DNA of 40,635 bases from a virus: IMG/VR virus record IMGVR_UViG_3300020000_000004, positions 1 through 40,635 of that record; one strand, 5' to 3'. Shown here piece after piece: positions 1-6,022 of this stretch. Every line of letters starts with the position of its first letter. Positions within the stretch are counted from its first letter, which is position 1. A program made the position numbers and the translations under genes. The notes beneath the pieces are model-generated. The model saw only the letters and a list, made by a program, of their open reading frames with translations, had not been told where the DNA came from and searched no databases.

Positions 1-127
1 GATACACAGTTTCATTTGAGGCCTATCGCTATCCAATTAGCTTCAATGTTGATAATGCAGGAAATTTCGATGGGACTTTGAATCCTCAATTGAATGAATG
101 GTGGCAATTGCTCGCCTATGGAGCAGC
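1..127. repeat. Terminal overlap of a circular genome, copy 1
   Basis: These 127 bases are identical to the last 127 bases of the window (40509-40635). An exact repeat of 127 bp is the usual signature of an assembler k-mer overlap at the join of a circular contig. The open reading frame that runs off the right end continues in frame at base 3 here. The unique genome length is therefore 40,508 bp. Confidence 0.95.
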
Positions 128-317
128 TGATAAAATCTTTGCTGATAATGCTGATTTCGAAAATATGGCGAAATTTAGACCTCTACTTGATGAACAGATG
201 AATTTGGTTCTACGAAGAACGATTGTTCAGCAGACAAGCGAAAGAACTGCGACTATTTATACCGAACAGCAAGGTGGTGGACAGTTTCCTTTTGGCAACC
301 TCTCGAATAATTTCTAG
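1..317 (+). CDS. Head-tail adaptor-like structural protein, 3' part (continues from 39722)
   Basis: This is the C-terminal 105 residues of the protein that begins at 39722; the reading frame enters with its first whole codon at base 3 and stops at 317. Joined across the circle the protein is 367 residues. This part is helical and charged, with NPQLNEWWQLLAYGAADKIF followed by a helix ending in TSERTATIYTEQQGG, a pattern common at the end of podovirus-type head-tail connector proteins. It sits directly upstream of the tail proteins. The structural role is inferred from position and composition; the exact family is not certain. Confidence 0.85.
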   Translation, partial: YTVSFEAYRYPISFNVDNAGNFDGTLNPQLNEWWQLLAYGAADKIFADNADFENMAKFRPLLDEQMNLVLRRTIVQQTSERTATIYTEQQGGGQFPFGNLSNNF

Positions 318-371
318 TTAAAATAATTATTTGATACGATGAGGTAAATAACAACCTTTTTCAGAGGATCT

Positions 372-965
372 ATGACTTTTAATCCTGCAATTCCTGGTGC
401 TACAGATCTCATATCTCAATCACAAGCTCAAATCCAAACCAATTTCTCCCAAGCAGATACAGCATTTGGGATTGATCATACTCCTTTTAGTACCCTAGCC
501 AATCAAGGCCAGCATAAACAACTTACCCTTATTGCTCCAATTTCAAATCCAAATCAAGCTGGAAATATATCTTCTGTTTACACAAAAACATCTGGAACTG
601 GAGTTGAGCTCTTCTATCAACACGGAACAGCAAATAATGGCGTCAGTCAATTAACAGGTGGAGGAGTTACAGCGGCTGCTTGGTGCGTTTTTGATGGAAC
701 AGCAGGATCTCCAATAGCTCCTGGAGCCAGTTTTAATGTAACAAATATCACTAAAACAGGGACAACTTATACTATCAATTTCACTCGTTCATTTTCTTCA
801 TCTAATTATGTAATTTCAATAAATCCTAGTCTAAACGTGAGTCAAGCAATTGCAATTCAAGTTACAGCAAGCGCTGCAAGTTGTGATTTTGTATTACGAT
901 TGAATGGGGTGGCTTCTTCTGCTGGAAATCGAGTAAGTGTTACGTGTTTCGGAGTACTCGCTTAA
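372..965 (+). CDS. Probable tail fibre or adhesin-type structural protein
   Basis: A 197-residue protein preceded by a GAGGA ribosome binding site 3 bases before its ATG. The N-terminal third contains polar helix-forming sequence (DLISQSQAQIQTNFSQAD). The remainder is rich in Gly, Ser, Thr and Asn with alternating beta-strand patterns such as TYTINFTRSFSSSNYVISI, as in trimeric fibre tips. It lies between the adaptor-like protein and the large hub protein, and its stop codon overlaps the next start (TAATG). A virion role follows from position and composition; no catalytic motif is visible. Confidence 0.75.
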   Translation: MTFNPAIPGATDLISQSQAQIQTNFSQADTAFGIDHTPFSTLANQGQHKQLTLIAPISNPNQAGNISSVYTKTSGTGVELFYQHGTANNGVSQLTGGGVTAAAWCVFDGTAGSPIAPGASFNVTNITKTGTTYTINFTRSFSSSNYVISINPSLNVSQAIAIQVTASAASCDFVLRLNGVASSAGNRVSVTCFGVLA

Positions 966-3268
966 TGAGCGGATCATTCGCAATTGTAAATATTCGAGAT
1001 GGAATTCGAAAAGATGTCGAATCCTTTCTGGTTGAAAATGACTCATTCCCAATTTTAGAAAATGCTTATCTATTTCGTGGTCGAATTGAAAGACGTTCAT
1101 GTTTCACAGCTGTTGGAACTGACGGAAGATTGAAATGGTCTTTAGGCAACACCGGAGCTTCTCCATTTGTAGCAATTTTGTTAGATGGAACTCCTCCATT
1201 TGTTATCCCTACGGGAGTGGCGAGTTTCCGAATTGGCAATGTCATTTTAACCGATCCAGGTGGAGCTTCTCCAGTTGTTTTGATCAGCACAGATCCTCTT
1301 TATTCAGGAACGCTTAATCGAACAACAGGCGCTCTAAGTATTACTCATCCTGTCATTGCTCCAACTCCAGTTATCTATGTTCCAGGTCTTCCTGTAATGG
1401 GACTAAAAGTTAGAGAACAAGATGCCCTAAATGATGAACTGCTGTTAGCTTTCGATACCAGATATTCCTATATGTTTGATGTAGGAACAAATGATTTCAT
1501 AGATGCGACATTTTTTAAAACGACAGGAACTCATTTCATTTGGACCGGATCAGATTCAGATTTATTTTGGACAGCCAATTATAGAACTGTTCTTTGGGCT
1601 ACCAATAATATAGCTGGATTTCATGCAGCTGAAGAGGCTAGCCCTGTTGCTGAAAGAGATGGAATTCGTTGGTATGATGGGCCAGGTGTTGGACTTGGTT
1701 GGGTTAATTTCAATCCTCAATTAACTGTGGCACCTACCTATTTGACAGGGGGATTAATCATCCTACCTTATAAAGACAGATTGGTCGTTCTTAATACTTT
1801 GGAAGGTGCTAATTTAGCGGGGACTATTCGATTCCCTCAAAGAGCAAGATGGTCACAAAACGGAACCCCTTTCTATAGTATTTTCCCTGCAAATCAAACA
1901 CCACAAATTGATGCCTGGAGAAGTGATATTGTCGGCAAAGGTGGTTTCATTGATGCACCGACCGCTGAATCTATCGTTTCTGCTGAGTTCATCAAAGATA
2001 CGCTAATTGTCTATTTCGAAAGATCAACTTGGCAACTCGTTTACACGAATAATGAAACACTCCCATTCATTTGGCAAAAGATAAATACGGAACTTGGAAC
2101 TGAATCTACATTTAGCATTATCCCATTTGATAGAGGTGTTTTTGGAATTGGCAATTATGGGATCATTTCATGCGATTCTGTGAATGTCATTCGAATTGAC
2201 CAAAAGATCCCTGATGAAGTTTTCCAAATTCAGAATATCAATGATGGCGTCAAACGCGTCTCTGGAATTCGTGATTACAATGCTCAATTAGCCTATTGGT
2301 CATACCCCATTCGAATTGATGAAGATGGTGATTCAGTAACCTACGACTTAACATTTCCCAATCAAGTTCTCGTCTATAACTATTTGGACGGCTCATGGTC
2401 TGAATTCGATGATTGCTTCACATGTTTTGGATATTGGCAGAAATTTTCAGATGTCACTTGGGTCCAACTTCCAGTCTCATGGCAATCTAAACAAGTTGCT
2501 TGGAACTCTGCTGTTCTTCAAGGAAGATATCCTGATGTTATAGGAGGGAATCAACGAGGCTTTGTTTTGGTTTTCTCACAACTACAAAAAAACGGTCAGA
2601 ATGTTCCTAGCATACCTATTTCGAATATTACAGTTGCGTCATATACAATTTTTGCTCCTGATCATAATTTTACTAATAATCAATATGTTATGTTCACAGG
2701 AATCCAAGGGGTTACTAGCACCAATACAGGTGGCACCCCAAATAATATTATTTATAAAGTTAGCCAAGCTGCTGTCGATACATTCGTCGCAGTCCCAGTA
2801 AATCCACTTTTAGATGTCTGGTCAGGCATATATATAGGTGGCGGAGTAATTACTCATATTCCGAATATCGCCATTAAAACGAAAGAATTCAATCCTGCAT
2901 TTCAAGATGGAAAATCGATGCGCGTGAATTACATTGAAATGTACACGGATCGTACTACTGATGGTGAAATGACTGCACAGTTTTTCACAGATGATAACAC
3001 CTCAAATCCAATTGAAACAATCACCATTTCAACAGCGCCAGAACCTATGCCAACCTATCAAACTCCAAGTCCAAGTACCAATTTCGGATTGCAGCAAAAT
3101 AAGATTTGGCACCGAGTTTATACAAATGCTTATGGATCTTTTGTGCAGAATCTTTTCACTTTAAATGACACCCAAATGCGGGATTTGAGCATCGCAACAT
3201 CAGACATTACAATTCATGGTCTGATCTATTATGTGTCAGCGACTGGAAGGATTTCATATGACCTTTGA
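965..3268 (+). CDS. Large tail hub or stabilisation protein, propeller-like
   Basis: A 767-residue protein. The ATG at 965 overlaps the previous stop and is preferred to an in-frame GTG at 944, which would overlap the upstream gene by 22 bases. The middle has repeated beta-rich blades with Trp and Gly turns (WTGSDSDLFWTANYRTVLWA, GGLIILPYKDRLVVLN, GFIDAPTAESIVSAEF, LVYTNNETLPFIWQKINTE). These resemble the tail needle/stabilisation or nozzle proteins of podoviruses (P22 gp10 and T7 gp12 class). Around residues 552-610 it carries a module (TIFAPDHNFTNNQYVMFTGI) like the FCCH-type module of the capsid-proximal protein at 37852. The gene overlaps the next one by 11 bases. The role is inferred from size, position and repeat pattern. 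Confidence 0.75.
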   Translation: MSGSFAIVNIRDGIRKDVESFLVENDSFPILENAYLFRGRIERRSCFTAVGTDGRLKWSLGNTGASPFVAILLDGTPPFVIPTGVASFRIGNVILTDPGGASPVVLISTDPLYSGTLNRTTGALSITHPVIAPTPVIYVPGLPVMGLKVREQDALNDELLLAFDTRYSYMFDVGTNDFIDATFFKTTGTHFIWTGSDSDLFWTANYRTVLWATNNIAGFHAAEEASPVAERDGIRWYDGPGVGLGWVNFNPQLTVAPTYLTGGLIILPYKDRLVVLNTLEGANLAGTIRFPQRARWSQNGTPFYSIFPANQTPQIDAWRSDIVGKGGFIDAPTAESIVSAEFIKDTLIVYFERSTWQLVYTNNETLPFIWQKINTELGTESTFSIIPFDRGVFGIGNYGIISCDSVNVIRIDQKIPDEVFQIQNINDGVKRVSGIRDYNAQLAYWSYPIRIDEDGDSVTYDLTFPNQVLVYNYLDGSWSEFDDCFTCFGYWQKFSDVTWVQLPVSWQSKQVAWNSAVLQGRYPDVIGGNQRGFVLVFSQLQKNGQNVPSIPISNITVASYTIFAPDHNFTNNQYVMFTGIQGVTSTNTGGTPNNIIYKVSQAAVDTFVAVPVNPLLDVWSGIYIGGGVITHIPNIAIKTKEFNPAFQDGKSMRVNYIEMYTDRTTDGEMTAQFFTDDNTSNPIETITISTAPEPMPTYQTPSPSTNFGLQQNKIWHRVYTNAYGSFVQNLFTLNDTQMRDLSIATSDITIHGLIYYVSATGRISYDL

Positions 3269-3743
3269 TCCTTCTAATTCACTTGCTCCTTATTTACAGA
3301 CCAGCGTTTTCTTTCCGGATGAATTCGATGAATTTAGAGTCAAATTCCTATCTCTTTATAGAGATATTTCAAGTAACATCAATGTTAGGCAAATAGGAAT
3401 ATTTGATTTTCAAGAATTCCTAACTGGTGAACGCTGGTTTACAACTGGTGATCCTCAAAAGAAAAGACAGACATTTCGAAAAGTATTTGAATTGGGAGCG
3501 ATCGCCCCAGGCGCCATTTCAACAACAGCACATGGATTAACTGGAGTTACAGCCTACACTCATATTTATGGAACTGCAATTACATCTGTTCCTGATAATA
3601 GACCTATTCCATTTTCAAGCACAAACCTAGTCACAGATCAGATAATGGTTCTGACTGATGCCATAAACTTGAATGTGTTCAATGGAGCTACAGCTCCTGC
3701 TATTACATCAGCAATAATAGTTTTAGAATACCTCAAGAACTAA
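3258..3743 (+). CDS. Small virion-associated protein, unknown function
   Basis: A 161-residue protein. The ATG at 3258 has a GGAAGG ribosome binding site 7 bases upstream, inside the end of the hub gene, so translation is probably coupled; a start at 3231 lacks such a site. The N-terminal half is acidic/aromatic (FFPDEFDEFRVKFLSLYRDI). The C-terminal half is a beta-rich hydrophobic domain ending IIVLEYLKN. This end-of-cluster position is typical of small tail or baseplate-like proteins. It is the last plus-strand gene before the tRNAs. Confidence 0.7.
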   Translation: MTFDPSNSLAPYLQTSVFFPDEFDEFRVKFLSLYRDISSNINVRQIGIFDFQEFLTGERWFTTGDPQKKRQTFRKVFELGAIAPGAISTTAHGLTGVTAYTHIYGTAITSVPDNRPIPFSSTNLVTDQIMVLTDAINLNVFNGATAPAITSAIIVLEYLKN

Positions 3744-3816
3744 AGCTTGATGAAGGAATCGAACCTTCGTCTCTACATTTAGAAGTTTAAGCGCTCTACC
3801 ATTGAGCTAATCAAGC
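3744..3816 (-). tRNA. tRNA, anticodon probably TCT (Arg), divergent anticodon stem
   Basis: The reverse strand folds as a 73-nt tRNA: a perfect 7-bp acceptor stem (GCTTGAT/ATCAAGC), a D arm GCTC-AATGGTA-GAGC, and a T arm GAAGG-TTCGATT-CCTTC. The loop CTTCTAA is the usual tRNA-Arg(UCU) loop and gives anticodon TCT. The flanking anticodon stem pairs poorly, however, with several mismatches. The tRNA body is certain; the isotype and functionality are not. CCA is not encoded. Confidence 0.75.
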
Positions 3817-3818
3817 AT

Positions 3819-3891
3819 TGCTGACAGTAGGAATCGAACCCACGACCTTCAAGTTACAAACATGTTGCTCTACCAACTGAGCTATGTCAGC
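3819..3891 (-). tRNA. tRNA-Thr (anticodon TGT)
   Basis: The reverse strand gives a 73-nt tRNA with acceptor GCTGACA/TGTCAGC, D arm GCTC-AGTTGGTA-GAGC, anticodon loop TTTGTAA (anticodon TGT, reading ACA) and T arm GTGGG-TTCGATT-CCTAC. The overall sequence resembles bacterial tRNA-Thr. The anticodon stem has two apparent mismatches (A-A and T-T). It lies only 2 bases from the other tRNA, and its 5' end directly abuts the T-tract of a minus-strand terminator. CCA is not encoded. Confidence 0.88.
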
Positions 3892-3920
3892 AAAAAAAGG
3901 AGGGAATTTCTCCCCTCCTT
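3892..3920 (-). terminator. Minus-strand rho-independent terminator next to tRNA-Thr
   Basis: A perfect 8-bp inverted repeat (AAGGAGGG at 3897-3904, CCCTCCTT at 3913-3920) with an 8-base loop. On the minus strand it is followed by seven T residues (3898-3892). It would end transcripts coming from the 4163-5295 gene pair or from the repeat region. The tRNA-Thr gene begins at the very next base, so the tRNAs need read-through, processing or their own promoter. Confidence 0.75.
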
Positions 3921-3935
3921 CAAAACTAAACTATA

Positions 3936-4162
3936 CACGACTCCACACCTCATCAGATCAGAGAACAAAACAAGACTCCACGGTATTCTACAAGACTTCA
4001 CTTGACTACATGGCACCGCAAGTCTTGTAGATGGTATAGAAAAAATAATAAAAATGGCCAGAATTTCTTCTGGCCATCTTAATTTTACTGTACTTTTCTG
4101 GACTCCACTCTGCGGAACATGACTCCACACCACATGGCTAATCACGACTCAACACGACACCA
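3936..4162. repeat. Array of seven GACTCCAC-type short repeats and a 12-bp inverted repeat
   Basis: I see seven copies of GACTCCAC or close variants, at 3939, 3974, 3994, 4004, 4101, 4121 and 4146; four are exact. All are in the same orientation, often as CAnGACTCCACnC. Within the array a perfect 12-bp inverted repeat (TCTACAAGACTT at 3987-3998, AAGTCTTGTAGA at 4020-4031) encloses 21 bases. No convincing gene is present. It could be a protein-binding array or a small structured minus-strand RNA ending at the 3892-3920 terminator. Confidence 0.6.
4040..4077 (-). terminator. Strong minus-strand terminator hairpin
   Basis: A perfect 10-bp stem (4054-4063 with 4068-4077). Read on the minus strand it has a GAAA tetraloop and is followed by a T-rich run (4053-4040). 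It lies 86 bases downstream of the minus-strand gene ending at 4163 and is its likely terminator. Confidence 0.8.
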
Positions 4163-4654
4163 TCATATAAAAATGCGTTTGAAAAGTATTTTCTGTTGAA
4201 ATAACGAAATTTCAGCAGCTTTTCGTTGAACAAAATTATATTTTTTTTGGCTTTCTTCGTCCAATTTAGAAATGTCATGACCAGTCATAATATCTGTGAT
4301 TTTATCATTAGCTCGATTATTTTTTTTGATTTTTTTAAGACCATAATCGGCCATTTCAATTGTGGAAAGAATTTTAAACCCAGGTGCTTCAATTCCTGAA
4401 GATGTTGTAAAAAAATATTCTTCATGGATTTTTTCCTTAAGCGCTAAGAAAGGCCCTAAAAATTTCCATGGTTCAGGACTAAATTGAGAATATTTGATTT
4501 GTAAGGCTTCTTCAATTATATTTGCTGGTAAGATAGCACCTGGAAAAATCATTTTTTTGTCTTTTAGAAATCGCAGCGCTGTAATAGCTCTTTCGCTCTG
4601 GGAAGAATCTATTTCAGGAATATCTTGAAATTCTATATCGAAATTTGCACTCAT
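4163..4654 (-). CDS. Hypothetical protein, partner of the 4651-5295 gene
   Basis: A 163-residue mostly helical protein. Its ATG overlaps the stop of the upstream gene (ATGA), so the two are translationally coupled. It has an acidic N-terminus (FDIEFQDIPEIDSSQSE) and a lysine-rich C-terminal half (KKIKKNNRANDK, RKAAEISLFQQKILFKRIFI). I do not recognise a family. Coupling to a possible nucleic-acid-binding protein suggests a shared role, such as DNA or RNA handling or host takeover. Two terminators follow the gene. Confidence 0.75.
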   Translation of the reverse strand: MSANFDIEFQDIPEIDSSQSERAITALRFLKDKKMIFPGAILPANIIEEALQIKYSQFSPEPWKFLGPFLALKEKIHEEYFFTTSSGIEAPGFKILSTIEMADYGLKKIKKNNRANDKITDIMTGHDISKLDEESQKKYNFVQRKAAEISLFQQKILFKRIFI

Positions 4655-5295
4655 TTTTCACCTACAAGGATTTTTGTTTTACCACTCTCACCATCAATAT
4701 GAACGAGAGATTCAATAATGAATTTTCCATAATGACCTGGCTTTGGACTAGAGGGGCGCCATACGCCTAATCCAGTTTTATCACACATGGTCAACAGAAT
4801 TGTCATTATCTCACGCTCATCAATTACCCCAGGGTCGATTTCTAAGTCAAATTTTATCTGCCATTTATTGAATATAGGACGAGAAGATAAAACCATGTTT
4901 TTCCCGATTTTTACCAATCTAACAAACTTATTATTATCATTTTCTTTTAATTTGTTTAGATTTTTATGATCATCTGTTATCAATTCATATCCAAGGGGAT
5001 GATTAAAAACAACTCCTATTGTTTTTTTCCCAAGTTTATGAATTGTGGCTGCTTTATGAAAACTTGCGCTAAGCATTTCAGAGGGTATATATAATCCCAT
5101 TTCATCAGTCCAATATAATCCCAATTCCCATTGAAGTTTTAAGATTTCTTTTGTATCTTTTTCTGTTTTTTTTCTTGCCCCAGTTAAACTTTTGAGAAGA
5201 TTTACTCCAGGATCAAGAACATTTGCCAGGCGTGGATTACAAATTATTAGAGGGGTAACTCCTTTAATGGTGATATTAATTCTGTCTCTTATCAT
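4651..5295 (-). CDS. Phage protein with possible RAMP/Cas7-like fold
   Basis: A 214-residue protein preceded by AGGAG and 4 bases before its ATG. Three features recall a widespread, uncharacterised phage family: an N-terminal strand INITIKGVTPLIICNPRLA, a central ELGLYWTDEMGLYIPSEMLS with a following helix (KAATIHKLGKK), and a C-terminal glycine-rich segment (TGLGVWRPSSPKPGHYGKF). The first strand plus the late Gly-rich loop resemble RRM/RAMP-type nucleic-acid-binding proteins. No Cas1, Cas2, effector complex or CRISPR array is present. The RAMP link is an inference from pattern, not an alignment. Confidence 0.75.
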   Translation of the reverse strand: MIRDRINITIKGVTPLIICNPRLANVLDPGVNLLKSLTGARKKTEKDTKEILKLQWELGLYWTDEMGLYIPSEMLSASFHKAATIHKLGKKTIGVVFNHPLGYELITDDHKNLNKLKENDNNKFVRLVKIGKNMVLSSRPIFNKWQIKFDLEIDPGVIDEREIMTILLTMCDKTGLGVWRPSSPKPGHYGKFIIESLVHIDGESGKTKILVGEK

Positions 5296-5357
5296 ATATC
5301 TCCTCGTATGTAAAAACTTTTATTTTTATAGAGATATGACAAATAAGGATTTCTTTC

Positions 5358-5376
5358 ATCTAAAATAATTTCTTAC
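5358..5376 (+). promoter_or_regulatory. Extended -10 promoter candidate upstream of the ejection genes
   Basis: TGC-TACAAT at 5368-5376 is an extended -10 element, about 30 bases before the ATG at 5406. The -35 region is weak. A similar TGCTA element recurs at the 9575 promoter and near 18683 and 24840. It would drive 5406-8587. Confidence 0.45.
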
Positions 5377-5405
5377 ATGCTACAATGCAGAAAAACGAGG
5401 TATCT

Positions 5406-6020
5406 ATGTCTATTCTTGCCGCGCTTCTACCAGCTTTAATTTCAGGTGCTTTCGGTGCTGCTTCTGCTTTAACATCTAAAAAGCCAGGGCTTAAAAAAGT
5501 CCCTACAATGTCAAAGCCACAGCAAGGGTTTCAAAATCAACTTCTTCAAATGCTTCAAGGGCAAATGGGACAAGGGGGCTCTTTTAACCAAGCCCAAGGA
5601 TACCTTCAGAATCTTTTATCAGGAAGTCCTCAATCTACGCAAGCATTTGAAGCCCCAGCAATGCGTCAATTTAACGAACAAACCATTCCTGGTATAGCTG
5701 AACGTTTTTCAGGATTAGGAGCTGGAGCACAAAGTTCATCTGCCTTTCAACAAGCATTAGGACAAGCTGGAGCAGGTTTATCCGAGAACCTTCAGGCTTT
5801 ACGATCTGGATTACAAGGTGGTGCTGCTTCTCAATTATTAGGACTCCCTGGTCAATTCTTAGGAACTGCGATGCAAAGTCCTTTTGCTTATATGCAAAAA
5901 CAGGGTGGAGGAGCTCTCTCAAATACATTGGGGTCATTTGGGCAAGGTATTTCACCAGGGCTTGGACAACTCAGTGGTCTCATGGCTTTAAAAAACATTT
6001 TCCCTAACGCGTTCGGATAA
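5406..6020 (+). CDS. Small ejection/internal virion protein candidate
   Basis: A 204-residue protein. The ATG at 5406 has a GAGGT ribosome binding site 5 bases upstream and is preferred to one at 5385. The N-terminus is an amphipathic/hydrophobic stretch (SILAALLPALISGAFGAASA). The rest is very rich in Gly, Gln, Ala and Leu (FQNQLLQMLQGQMGQGG, QQALGQAGAGLSENLQAL, LGSFGQGISPGLGQLSGLMA). Such sequences are typical of podovirus DNA-ejection proteins that leave the capsid and enter the envelope. It is followed at 2 bases by the large ejection-type protein. Confidence 0.65.
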   Translation: MSILAALLPALISGAFGAASALTSKKPGLKKVPTMSKPQQGFQNQLLQMLQGQMGQGGSFNQAQGYLQNLLSGSPQSTQAFEAPAMRQFNEQTIPGIAERFSGLGAGAQSSSAFQQALGQAGAGLSENLQALRSGLQGGAASQLLGLPGQFLGTAMQSPFAYMQKQGGGALSNTLGSFGQGISPGLGQLSGLMALKNIFPNAFG

Positions 6021-6022
6021 AT

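Noticed and set aside
3744-3816. Amber suppressor tRNA (anticodon CTA)
   Set aside because: Shifting the loop by one base gives CTA, but the stem then pairs even worse; the CTTCTAA loop of tRNA-Arg(UCU) fits better.
3882-4145. 87-residue minus-strand frame through the repeat region
   Set aside because: It crosses two terminators and the repeat array, has no ribosome site and begins in the repeats.
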